Source: JABDFW01 sp035550215 (GTDB taxonomy: Bacteria; Bacteroidota; Bacteroidia; Chitinophagales; Chitinophagaceae). From it: 64,000 nt of DNA. Of this stretch, positions 15,346-23,730 are shown piece by piece (positions within the stretch are counted from its first letter, which is position 1; each line of letters starts with the position of its first letter). The translations under genes and the position numbers were made by a program. Under the pieces are notes generated by a model. That model was not told the origin of the DNA. It searched no databases and saw nothing but the letters and a program-made list of their open reading frames with translations. Where the stretch lies: positions 62,001-126,000 of the forward strand of contig DASZPM010000015.1 in the NCBI GenBank assembly GCA_035550215.1, written 5' to 3'.

Positions 15346-15528
15346 AGCGTACAAAGAAATGCTGAATATGTGTTGCGATTCATTACATTAAAGGAATACT
15401 GGAAAAATTTTTCAGAAAATATTAGGAAAGCCATGGACATCTATATGGCGCAAAATCAGAATCCACGTACAGCCAAAATTTCCGAACTAAAAAACTCTTT
15501 CGATAGGACTATGCAAGGAATTTTATAA
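15346..15528 (+). pseudogene. Fragment of a DUF262-family (GmrSD-like) gene
   Basis: The frame from 15346 to the TAA at 15526 reads SVQRNAEYVLRFITLKEYWKNF and then ENIRKAMDIYMAQNQNPRTA, matching the DUF262 pattern of V-Q-R-D-A-E-x-V-L-R-F then A-M-D-x-F-M. An upstream stop at 15343 and no start codon show it is broken. After the stop, another frame reads VNENINKNSSIYWAIAERLG, possibly the shifted continuation. DUF262 proteins are often DNA-modification-dependent nucleases in phage defence, so this may mark a decayed defence locus. Confidence 0.5.
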
Positions 15529-15560
15529 ATCGAGTGAATGAGAATATTAATAAAAACAGC

Positions 15561-15713
15561 TCAATTTATTGGGCAATAGCCGAGCGCCTTGGCAGCAGGC
15601 ATATCAGGCACGGAGAAGTTCAGCAGGAACCGGTCTGTCAGTAAGGAATAAGGAGCCTGTGCCCCGGTGGCACCTGCAATTAACATCAACAAAATAGTTA
15701 GTAAGCGGCGCAT
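15561..15713 (-). pseudogene. Truncated exported protein (signal peptide plus stub)
   Basis: 50 residues: MRRLLTILLMLIAGATGAQA is a good signal peptide, then PYSLLTDRFLLNFSVPDMPAAKALGYCPIN and a stop. It begins 5 nt after the stop of the fragment at 15719, the spacing of an operon. Too short for an exported enzyme; probably the 5' remnant of a longer gene cut by the DUF262 relic. Confidence 0.4.
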
Positions 15714-15718
15714 AAGTT

Positions 15719-15949
15719 TTATTGTTTGGATAGTTGAAGTTTGATTTCCAACTCGGTAAAGCCATCAGCACCAACGGTACTGCTGGCTGCTGATGACGTA
15801 AACCTGAACTTATCGGAAGGAGTAAAAAAATTTACCAGTGACGTAATAAAGTTTGTATTAAGATTTTTTGTAAATCCCTTGTATGGAAGCTCTTTTATTA
15901 ACAGCCTGAAACTGCAGGTTACCCATTTAAATCTACGTTTTATATCGTA
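15719..15949 (-). pseudogene. C-terminal fragment of an unknown minus-strand gene
   Basis: The frame is open for 76 codons but has no sensible start. Its end, FFTPSDKFRFTSSAASSTVG then ADGFTELEIKLQLSKQ, reads as normal protein, while the first part is AT-rich. It directly precedes the signal-peptide stub and is likely the upstream gene of the same lost operon. Confidence 0.35.
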
Positions 15950-16039
15950 TTATTATTCTCTAAACTTTGCGCTTCTGGTCTAATGCGAAAATCTTACACC
16001 GTCCACTAACTATGCTTTCAGTTGAATAGCCAATTAAAA

Positions 16040-16071
16040 TTTGGAAATAAAATATTACTTTTTTATATTTG
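16040..16071 (+). promoter_or_regulatory. Promoter of the peptide-export cassette
   Basis: TTTG at 16040-16043, a 20-nt spacer and TATATTTG at 16064-16071. It predicts a start near 16077 and a long 5' leader of about 180 nt before the ATG at 16256. No other promoter of this type is seen before the precursor or exporter genes. Confidence 0.65.
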
Positions 16072-16255
16072 TTGGGTCTTTGTTTTCTTCCCTGTGCAAG
16101 CCTAAATCCTTTCCCTAAAGTTTATTCCGTTGCGTTAAAGAACCGCCAAATAAGTAATGACATTCGCATTCTTAAATGGCGCAAAATTTATATAATGTTA
16201 AATAACCTAACAACAGTTGTCTTAAGTCCTGCTACTTAACTGTTTACAAAATTAC

Positions 16256-17863
16256 ATGATGATTTTTTCTAACTTAGTTATAAAGTATTTGCATACCTGC
16301 AATATAAACATAAGTGAATGGTTTATCAGGAAACAAATTGAATCGCATGTTGATTACCCGGCGTTAACTTCATTAACTGATACCCTGGAGGAACTCGGTA
16401 TACCCTTTGATGTTTATCAAACAGGCTATGAACATATCGGTGAGTTATGTTTTCCCTTATTAGCTCATAATAAGAACAAGGATGACTTTGAAATATTTGA
16501 ATCACAATCACAAATGCTTGCGAATTTTGAAAAATTTGCCAATGTTTGGGATGGAGTGGTTGTTACTGCCAAGCCAAATAGTGTGGTGTCAAATGCTGGA
16601 CATGCGGTTCAGCTTAAAAGAGAGGGAGCAGAGTATAAAAGTAAAATAATCTATTACATTTTCGGTACAGCTTTATACATTATAATTTCACTTTTATATT
16701 TTACGATATACGATTTATTATTTTCCTTATTAAGCATTGCTGGTGTAGTTTTTTCTTTTTCACTTAGCTTAATGTATGCGGGAAAATACAACAGCATATC
16801 CTCGCAATTATGTAATCAGGATAATAATAACGGATGCTCCAAAGTGCTAACGTCGCCTGCCGCTACATTTTTTAACAGTGTTTCCCTTGCAGACATTGGG
16901 GTTATTTATTTTATCAGTGTTTTTTTATTTGTTATTTTTTCAAACTTTTCCAATACGCAACCAACTGCATTAACGACGTTATTTTTACCTGCATGTATTT
17001 CTGTAGGATTTAGCGTTTTTTCTTTTTTGTATCAATGGCTTTTTATAAAAGCATGGTGTAAAATGTGCCTTGCTGTGGCCGGTATTTTAGTTTTACAGTT
17101 AACGATTATTGCAGTTAGTAGATTTTCTAATGTCGCATCACCTGGCCATACGGCCCTCTATCTTTTATCATATAAAACATCTGCATTACTCATTACAAGC
17201 ATACTTTTGATGGTTTCCGTTTTTTGGTTTCTATTTAAAAATATGCTAACAGAAACAGGTAGAATAGAAAGCCTTGATATTGAATTAAGTAAATGGAAAC
17301 GTAATCCAACAGTATTTAAAGCTTTATTAAATAAAGAGCAAAGAATCAATATGGAAACTTGGCCTGATGATATTATTTTAGGTAATGCTGATGCACCGCT
17401 CAAAATAATCATTGCAAGTAATCCATACTGCTATCCCTGCGCGGCGGCTCACAGGAAGTTAAAATTAATTCTGCGCAAATTTGAAAATGACGTTTGTGTA
17501 ATAGTTCGTTTTACGTGCGGATATTCAGATAAATCAGATAAGCATGTTATAGCCATCGAAAATATACTCAGTGCATTTCATTCACAAGTGCAACAACAGT
17601 CTGCGACTCAATCTTTAGCCGACTGGTTTGACTATATGAATTTTGATAACTGGCATCGAATATGGGGTGTTTTTAGCGGAAATGACATGAGTAAATTGGC
17701 GCAAAAACATCTTAGCTGGTGCCATAGCAATGGTCTAAGATTTACCCCAAGTTTTTTTATTAATGGCTTTAAGCTGCCAGAACAATATAATCAAGATGAT
17801 ATGATTTTACTGCTACCCTTTTTTATATATAATGACTACGAAGTGTCAACGCCAGAATATTAA
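16256..17863 (+). CDS. C39-like/VKOR/thioredoxin-fold fusion membrane protein
   Basis: 535 residues. Residues 1-110 match the C39-peptidase-like domain found on such proteins (HVDYPALTSLTDTLEELGIP, CFPLLAHNK) but lack a catalytic Cys-His pair. Residues 130-330 are a VKOR domain with about six helices, loop cysteines C186 and C194 and active-site W267-C268-K-M-C271. Residues 375-520 are a DsbA/thioredoxin-like domain with C392-Y-P-C395 and the cis-Pro motif TPSFFING. Together these can make disulfides in exported proteins, with VKOR recycling the thioredoxin domain through quinone. It is the first gene of a cassette with a six-cysteine precursor and a C39 exporter. AT-rich compared with the rest of the window. 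Confidence 0.88.
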   Translation: MMIFSNLVIKYLHTCNINISEWFIRKQIESHVDYPALTSLTDTLEELGIPFDVYQTGYEHIGELCFPLLAHNKNKDDFEIFESQSQMLANFEKFANVWDGVVVTAKPNSVVSNAGHAVQLKREGAEYKSKIIYYIFGTALYIIISLLYFTIYDLLFSLLSIAGVVFSFSLSLMYAGKYNSISSQLCNQDNNNGCSKVLTSPAATFFNSVSLADIGVIYFISVFLFVIFSNFSNTQPTALTTLFLPACISVGFSVFSFLYQWLFIKAWCKMCLAVAGILVLQLTIIAVSRFSNVASPGHTALYLLSYKTSALLITSILLMVSVFWFLFKNMLTETGRIESLDIELSKWKRNPTVFKALLNKEQRINMETWPDDIILGNADAPLKIIIASNPYCYPCAAAHRKLKLILRKFENDVCVIVRFTCGYSDKSDKHVIAIENILSAFHSQVQQQSATQSLADWFDYMNFDNWHRIWGVFSGNDMSKLAQKHLSWCHSNGLRFTPSFFINGFKLPEQYNQDDMILLLPFFIYNDYEVSTPEY

Positions 17864-17933
17864 AACTATTACAGGTTAAGCATCATTACCTGTAGTGTAA
17901 TAAATAAATATGATGCATCATAAAACTTTAAGT

Positions 17934-18134
17934 ATGAAAAAGCTAACAAGGGAGGAAATGAAGTCCATTAAAGGTGGAGCTTTAAGGCTGACCATCTGGA
18001 AGTGGAAATGTTATGACATGAACGGGGCGGGCCCGTACTACACCTGCAGCAGGACAGACCCCACCACGGCATGTTCTTACAGTTCCTGCACGAACACAGA
18101 CGTGGCATGTACCCAAACCACCGGCTGCGGCTGA
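17934..18134 (+). CDS. Double-glycine precursor peptide with six-cysteine core
   Basis: 66 residues from ATG 17934; an in-frame ATG at 17910 would add eight. The leader MKKLTREEMKSIKGG has the LTxEExxxIxGG form recognised by C39 peptidases, with cleavage after GG. The 51-residue core starts ALRLTIWKWKC and holds six cysteines at core positions 11, 23, 32, 37, 44 and 50, many Thr/Ser and two Trp. Six cysteines suit three disulfides, and the gene upstream encodes a VKOR/thioredoxin fusion. The core codons are much richer in GC than the leader and neighbours. No modification enzyme such as LanB/LanM or a radical SAM protein is encoded nearby. Bacteriocin, signal or adhesive roles are all open. 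Confidence 0.8.
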   Translation: MKKLTREEMKSIKGGALRLTIWKWKCYDMNGAGPYYTCSRTDPTTACSYSSCTNTDVACTQTTGCG

Positions 18135-18162
18135 TTGATTAATGAATTAATTTAGGTAGTTT

Positions 18163-18193
18163 AGAGACTATACAAAAAGTATAGTCTCTTTTT
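18163..18193 (+). terminator. Strong hairpin between precursor and exporter genes
   Basis: AGAGACTATAC (18163-18173) and GTATAGTCTCT (18179-18189) make a perfect 11-bp stem with an AAAAA loop, then a T tract. It lies 14 nt before the exporter start. It would end most transcripts after the precursor and let a minority read into the exporter, giving much more peptide than transporter. Confidence 0.85.
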
Positions 18194-18206
18194 CTAAAAT
18201 AGTTTA

Positions 18207-20426
18207 GTGAAAAAATTTATCTTTTACGCGCAATATAGTACAATGGAATGTGGCTCTGCCTGCCTGAGGATGATAGCAAAATATCATGGTAAGCATTTTA
18301 ACGCAAAAACCTTAAAACAATTAACCGGCTTTAATCATGAGGGTGTTTCCTTTTTAAACCTTGAAACAGCTTCAGCGCAGCTTGGATTTAAAACACAAGG
18401 CGTCTTAGTGCGATTTGATGAATTAAAGTCTATTTTCCGGCAACCATGTATTATTCATTGGGATAATAACCATTTTGTAGTATTGGTTAAAATTTTCCAA
18501 AAAGGCCGTTTTCTGGGAAAGTCCAATACTGAATATTTGCAGATTGCTGATCCTGCCAAGGGGCTTGTAAACTATAAAAAAAATGAATTTTTAAAATACT
18601 GGCTAAGCGGCCATGACGAAACTTTGTTTAATACAGGAACCGTCCTGCTATTTGAACCAACAGAAAGCTTTTTTTTGCAGCAAGAGGAAGCAGAGCAATC
18701 GTTTAAATGGAAACATGTTTTTGGGTATTTAAAAAACTCGCGCCACCAGATTATAAAAGTTGGCATGACATTAGGGCTTGCATCGGTGTTGCAGTTTGTA
18801 TTTCCTTATTTTACAAAAAGTATTGTTGATAAAGGAATTGAAGGGAAAGATATTAATTATGTGGCACTTATTTTAGTGGGACAGCTTGTGTTAATGTTCA
18901 GCCGTACGATAATAGAATTCATTCAAAACAATGTTCTATTTAAAATTTCAACCTATATTAATCTGTCGCTTCTTGCTGATTTTTGGCTTAAGCTCACAAA
19001 ACTCCCGGTTTCTTATTTTGAAAATCATCATACGGGTGATACGCTACAAAGAATATCAGACCATCGTCAAATAGAAAGCTTTTTAACTGGCAGCGTAATT
19101 AATTCAGTTTTTTCAGTATTTAGTTTCTTGGTATTTTCTGTAATCCTTTTTTTTTACAGCCCGCTATTATTTCTTGTTTTTGCCACTGGCAGTGCATTGT
19201 ATTTTTTTTGGATAAAGATTTTTTTGGGAAAAAGGCGAAAGCTTAATTATGAGCTCTTTAATGTATCGGCGAGAGAAAATAATCTGTCGCTGCAGCTGGT
19301 GCAGGGGATGCATGATATCAGGCTTTATAATGCAGTGGAGGATAAACGGAATGAGTGGAGCAAATTACAACTCGCATTTAACAAGCTCAGCCTTAAAAGT
19401 ATGTACTATGGCCAACTACAGCAAGGCGGCGCAATATTTTTAAATGAGGGAAGAAATGTTTTAATTACTTTTCTTGTGGCTAGAATGGTTATTAACGGCT
19501 CGCTTAGTTTTGGCATCATGGTAGCAGTGCAATATATTATCGGGCGACTCAGCAGTCCTGTTGAGCAATTTATTGCATTTATACAGGCTACCCAGGATAC
19601 CAAAATCAGTATTGAACGGTTAAATGAAATTCACAGTCTGCCAGATGAAGAGAGTGATAATAGGGACAATTTTGCAAAGCTACCGTCAGGTAAAACCATA
19701 CAATTGGTAAATTTGAATTTTAAGTACTTGGGCAGCGATACCGATGTATTGAAAAATTTGAATTTAAAGTTTGAAGAAGGAAAAGTATCTGCAATTGTGG
19801 GGATGAGCGGCAGCGGAAAATCAACCTTAGTAAAATTGTTATTGAGGTTTTTTGACGGCTATTCCGGCCAAATTAAAGTTGACAATATTGACTTTTGTAA
19901 TATTAGTCCCGCATTATGGAGAAGCCGTTGCAGTGCGGTATTGCCCAATGGTTTTATTTTTGATGACACAATTGCTAATAATATTACTGTAAGGAGAAGA
20001 GATGTTGACCGGGAAAAACTTGGAGAAGCCTGTCGTATGGCGAATTTCCTTTCTTTTGTAGAATCATTACCCGCAGGGTTTAACACTCGGCTTGGGTCCG
20101 AAGGCGTCAGCTTAAGCCAGGGTCAAAAACAGCGTTTACTTATCGCTAGGAGCATTTATAAAGATGCAGACTACTTGTTTTTTGATGAGGCAACAAATGC
20201 CCTTGATACCAATAACGAAAAACAAATTATGGAAAACCTATTGCCTTTTATTACTGGAAAAACGGTTGTTATCATAGCTCATCGGTTAAGTACGGTAAAG
20301 AATGCAGATAAGATATTTGTTTTTGATAAGGGACGGCTTATTGAGGAAGGCAATCATAAATCCCTCTGCTCCTTAAAAGGAAAATATTTTGAATTAGTAA
20401 AAAACCAACTTGAGTTGGACGTCTAG
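18207..20426 (+). CDS. C39-peptidase ABC exporter (PCAT)
   Basis: 739 residues from a GTG at 18207. Residues 1-130 are an active C39 peptidase: Q9, catalytic C15 in MECGSACL, H89 in NNHFVVL and D115 in IADPAKG. Residues about 180-460 form the six-helix transmembrane domain, and the ATPase has Walker A GMSGSGKST near 535, signature LSQGQKQ near 636 and YLFFDEATNALD. PCAT proteins cut the double-glycine leader and export the core through the inner membrane. The precursor is encoded just upstream. No HlyD-type adaptor or outer membrane channel gene is present in the cassette. Confidence 0.95.
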   Translation: MKKFIFYAQYSTMECGSACLRMIAKYHGKHFNAKTLKQLTGFNHEGVSFLNLETASAQLGFKTQGVLVRFDELKSIFRQPCIIHWDNNHFVVLVKIFQKGRFLGKSNTEYLQIADPAKGLVNYKKNEFLKYWLSGHDETLFNTGTVLLFEPTESFFLQQEEAEQSFKWKHVFGYLKNSRHQIIKVGMTLGLASVLQFVFPYFTKSIVDKGIEGKDINYVALILVGQLVLMFSRTIIEFIQNNVLFKISTYINLSLLADFWLKLTKLPVSYFENHHTGDTLQRISDHRQIESFLTGSVINSVFSVFSFLVFSVILFFYSPLLFLVFATGSALYFFWIKIFLGKRRKLNYELFNVSARENNLSLQLVQGMHDIRLYNAVEDKRNEWSKLQLAFNKLSLKSMYYGQLQQGGAIFLNEGRNVLITFLVARMVINGSLSFGIMVAVQYIIGRLSSPVEQFIAFIQATQDTKISIERLNEIHSLPDEESDNRDNFAKLPSGKTIQLVNLNFKYLGSDTDVLKNLNLKFEEGKVSAIVGMSGSGKSTLVKLLLRFFDGYSGQIKVDNIDFCNISPALWRSRCSAVLPNGFIFDDTIANNITVRRRDVDREKLGEACRMANFLSFVESLPAGFNTRLGSEGVSLSQGQKQRLLIARSIYKDADYLFFDEATNALDTNNEKQIMENLLPFITGKTVVIIAHRLSTVKNADKIFVFDKGRLIEEGNHKSLCSLKGKYFELVKNQLELDV

Positions 20427-20566
20427 TCTATTTTGATTTGATGGCAAGCGTGTTGTTTGAAGACTATGTCCGTTTTTCCCATCCCCGTTTTATGACGTGC
20501 TGTCAATACCAGACATCTAATGCCCGGTTCCATTACAACTTTTGTGATAGTCCATTCCGCAACATA

Positions 20567-20692
20567 TTATTTTCCATTGCATTGAAGGGAAACCATCTTG
20601 TAAAGTTCATTAATCTTCTTTACGAACCCGCCTTTAAACGGCTTGTCGTCGGCTTTGCCATCCTTAAATTTACCGGTATTGGTATTGCGTTT
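20567..20692 (-). pseudogene. Possible C-terminal gene fragment
   Basis: On the minus strand a frame reads RNTNTGKFKDGKADDKPFKG, then GFVKKINELYKMVSLQCNGK and a stop at 20567. The residue use is protein-like, but there is no start; an upstream neighbouring frame (SPKTETWVKTQYQYR) could be the shifted continuation. No family recognised. The rest of 20427-20880 holds hairpins such as AGTCTTC/GAAGACT (about 20707-20725) and no gene. Confidence 0.3.
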
Positions 20693-20887
20693 TTACCCAG
20701 GTTTCAGTCTTCGGGCTGAAGACTTGGCTACCTTCCTTCACTTCGCTTTTTCGGTAGCCATCGCCTACTTCCCACATAACGCTTTTCTTTGAACCAATTT
20801 TAGACAGATTCTTAGAGATAACGGTGTAACGCTGTCACCACACAATGAAAAGGCAAGAATTCTTCGGAAGGGAATTTCAATAATTTA

Positions 20888-21090
20888 CCCTCTGGCGCAA
20901 GTGTTCTCCGCTTGCGGAGGTCACTTGTGCCGATTAATGTTCCGGGACTGTGTCCCGAAAACATCCCGCGCTCTTCGGGATTTGCCATCCCGAAGCCCTG
21001 CCAGGGGATTTGTAATCCCCATTTTTTGGTAGGCCCTGAAGGTTTGCCGCGCGTTAATGACCTGGGTGCAAACCCTCAGGATTCTTCTTA
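20888..21090. repeat. Mosaic palindromic repeat, copy A
   Basis: The first 78 bp (20888-20965) match copy B at 25599-25676 in 77 positions. It contains a long near-perfect stem (GGCGCAAGTG...CACTTGTGCC around CTCCGC-TT-GCGGAG), then CGGGAC-tgt-GTCCCG, then TTCGGGATTTG...CATCCCGAA, and ends with a CCCTGAAGGTTT...AAACCCTCAGG hairpin. It abuts the 3' end of the TonB-family gene (stop at 21099). Confidence 0.75.
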
Positions 21091-21098
21091 CCGCCAGT

Positions 21099-23522
21099 TT
21101 AATTCCCCGCCCGCTGCTGTTCTTCCTGCGACCCTGATTTGTTTTGGATTTTGGTGATTTTGCCCCTGCCAAAGTGGTAATTAAAGGTTACTATAACTGC
21201 CCGTGAGTAAAAGTACGAATAACCATATTGGTAAAGGTTGCGATAATGATCGCTGCTGCTAAAGCTCTCGGTGTTCAGCACGTTATTGGCATTTACGGTA
21301 ATGGTGCCCTGGCCATGCAAAATTTTTTGCCTGAGTGCTAAGCTTAAGATTGAATAAGCGCCGAATACAGAACCTACAAACTGTCTTTTGGATTCATATT
21401 CAAAATCTGCCTCTAAAGATAATTTGTCGCTGCAGCGGAAACTGTTATTGGTAACAAAATCAATGGTGGCAAAGCCGGGGTCGTCAAGGCTGAAACCGTC
21501 GCTCGCCGTCCCGCTGAATGAGTTTTGATAAATAGTGGCGGTAGTGTTGGTTGTAAACCATTTGGCCAGTTGCTTATTATAACTTATATCCACGTTCCAC
21601 GAATGCGCCCCCTGCACGTTGGTAGGCATTCGTGTAATGGTTATTTTATTTGTGTCAAGGTAATACAGCGTGCGCATGTAGTTGCGGTCAATGTCGTAAG
21701 CCGCAGTAATAAAGAATGTATTTTTACAGGCCCATGTAAGTTCTGTGTGCCAATTAACATCAGGTTTCAAATAAGGATTTCCCTGGAATGAAATTGTAGC
21801 CGACAGCGGCCTTCGGAAAGGCACATATTCATGATAGTCCGGGCGGTCTGTCCTTCTGCCGAATTGAAAATTTAATGTATTCCGGTCATTGAGTTTATCA
21901 AGCAGAAAAACCGTAGGGTACAGGCCAAAATAGTTTTCGTTAACTGTGGCAGTGGTAAATAGCTGCTGCCCTTTCATAACTGTTTGCTCTAAGCGCAAAC
22001 CCGCCTCAACCGCCAGTTGCCCGTATTGCCTGCTAAAGTTTACATAGGCCGCATTAATATTTTCGCTGTTGATATTATAATCACTCAATGCTGAATCAAC
22101 CACATTTTGGCCACCCAGCTTGTTATAATAAGTGCCGTTATTAAAAGTTTTTACGTAGCTTGATTTAAGGCCCGCTTCCAATTTTCCGTTGCCCGGCAAG
22201 GGTTGAACATAATCGGCCCGTGCGCCAAAAATATGCAGCGTCCTCATCTCGTCAACAAATACATCCTCCCGGCTCAAAAAGCTTCCGGCCCAACTGTAAT
22301 TAACACCAGTATTATACTGCCCGGGCCTGTACCGGTAATTGGCATAATCAATATCTGCCGACCAGGCCCTGCCTGCCGTATCCAGTTGATACAATAGCTG
22401 GGCACCGGTGCTGAAATTAAATGGTTTGTCTGCGTTTAATGCCGAAAAATTTTCACTGCCGGTTTTATTCAGGTTGCTGTCAGCAAAGGTCATCAGGGAT
22501 GTAAGGTTATTATTATATCTCCGGTCCGAAATATTGCCGGTCAACGTCAATGTTGTTTTTTTGGAAAGATAAAGGTCAAGCCCGGCCGAGGAATTGAATG
22601 CTTTATTAATTGTTATACCCGTATTAGTGGAGGCTTGTTCAGAAGATAAGGCACTACCATCCAGGATATCGCTCACACTGTTGCTCGTGTTATATCCCTT
22701 GCTGTACCCATAGCTGTTATTCAAATACAGATTGTACTTACCGGTTTTATAATTTAGCACAAGGCTGCTGTTGTACCTGTCGTAATGCGGCCCCAGGCCG
22801 TAGCTGGCTATAGCGCTTCCGTTAAGCCCGCTGTTGCTGTTTTTTTTGCGGATAATATTGATGATGCCCCCTGTTCCCTCCGCGTCATATTTCGCCGGGG
22901 GGGTGGTCATTATCTCAATCTTGGCAATATCCGAAGATGGCATGCTGGCCAGTAAATTGGCCAGGTCTTCGGCAGACAGGTAGGTGGTTTTGCCGTCAAG
23001 AATAATGTTAACGCCCGGCTTTCCATTCAGCGTTACCTGCCCCCCAGGCGTAACCTGCACGCCCGGTAATTTCTTCAGCAATTCAAGTGCGTTGGTGCCC
23101 GCATTGGCGATATTCTGTTCTACGTTGATGACGGTTCGGTCAATCTGTTTTTGGATGGGTGGTGTGCGCGCCTTTACTGATACTTCGCCAAGCATGTTAG
23201 CCGAAATGGTTAAGGTGATTATGCCTGCGTTTATAAGCGTATCTTCCGGGCAAACGATAAGCTTGCTTTCCGCGGGCTGGTAACCCACCAGCTCTGTTTC
23301 CAGCAAATAGCTTCCTGGCCCTACGCCGCCAAAAAGAAAATTTCCTGCAGTATCGGCGCTGGTCACTTTAACAAACCCGGTGTCCGGCAACTTTTTTAAA
23401 CGCATAACAGCGAACGGCAGGGGCTGTTTTTTCTCATCCGTTATTTTTCCTGTAACCGTGGTTTGTGCATTGGTTGCATAAACAAAAGAAATGCATAAAA
23501 GTGGTAGCAAATATTGCTTCAT
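21099..23522 (-). CDS. Outer membrane beta-barrel receptor with carboxypeptidase-like domain
   Basis: 807 residues from ATG 23522 (MKQYLLPLLCISFVYATNAQ, signal peptide). Order: carboxypeptidase-regulatory-like domain (TVTGKITDEKKQPLPFAVMRL...GSYLLETELVGYQ), a TonB plug (LLKKLPGVQVTPGGQVTLNGKPG, IAKIEIMTTPPAKYDAEGTGGIINI), then a long barrel rich in Asn/Tyr strands (the outer membrane beta-barrel family 3 type). It probably takes up a ligand or builds surface structures, powered by TonB. No SusD-like partner is next to it. Its final codons (GSQEEQQRAGN) border repeat copy A, so the 3' end may have been altered. Confidence 0.9.
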   Translation of the reverse strand: MKQYLLPLLCISFVYATNAQTTVTGKITDEKKQPLPFAVMRLKKLPDTGFVKVTSADTAGNFLFGGVGPGSYLLETELVGYQPAESKLIVCPEDTLINAGIITLTISANMLGEVSVKARTPPIQKQIDRTVINVEQNIANAGTNALELLKKLPGVQVTPGGQVTLNGKPGVNIILDGKTTYLSAEDLANLLASMPSSDIAKIEIMTTPPAKYDAEGTGGIINIIRKKNSNSGLNGSAIASYGLGPHYDRYNSSLVLNYKTGKYNLYLNNSYGYSKGYNTSNSVSDILDGSALSSEQASTNTGITINKAFNSSAGLDLYLSKKTTLTLTGNISDRRYNNNLTSLMTFADSNLNKTGSENFSALNADKPFNFSTGAQLLYQLDTAGRAWSADIDYANYRYRPGQYNTGVNYSWAGSFLSREDVFVDEMRTLHIFGARADYVQPLPGNGKLEAGLKSSYVKTFNNGTYYNKLGGQNVVDSALSDYNINSENINAAYVNFSRQYGQLAVEAGLRLEQTVMKGQQLFTTATVNENYFGLYPTVFLLDKLNDRNTLNFQFGRRTDRPDYHEYVPFRRPLSATISFQGNPYLKPDVNWHTELTWACKNTFFITAAYDIDRNYMRTLYYLDTNKITITRMPTNVQGAHSWNVDISYNKQLAKWFTTNTTATIYQNSFSGTASDGFSLDDPGFATIDFVTNNSFRCSDKLSLEADFEYESKRQFVGSVFGAYSILSLALRQKILHGQGTITVNANNVLNTESFSSSDHYRNLYQYGYSYFYSRAVIVTFNYHFGRGKITKIQNKSGSQEEQQRAGN

Positions 23523-23730
23523 GGGCTTGTGTTTAAATACCATGCTGCAATGTTAGCGGGTCAGCAAATTCAAATACCCGCGTGCAGGCAGGCAGCAGCG
23601 GCCTGGTGTTATACCGGCTGTTTAAACCCATATAACCTGCCCGGCTGCCAAAAGAACCTGTCCGGGGTGCGGTTTTGCCTTTTCGTCGACGATTCGCGTG
23701 CCCGTTATCTAAAATGGTTATACTTGTTGT

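Noticed and set aside
15741..15983. Plus-strand open frame of 80 codons
   Set aside because: The opposite strand in 15719-15830 reads as better protein (DKFRFTSSAASSTVGADG), so the plus frame is a shadow.
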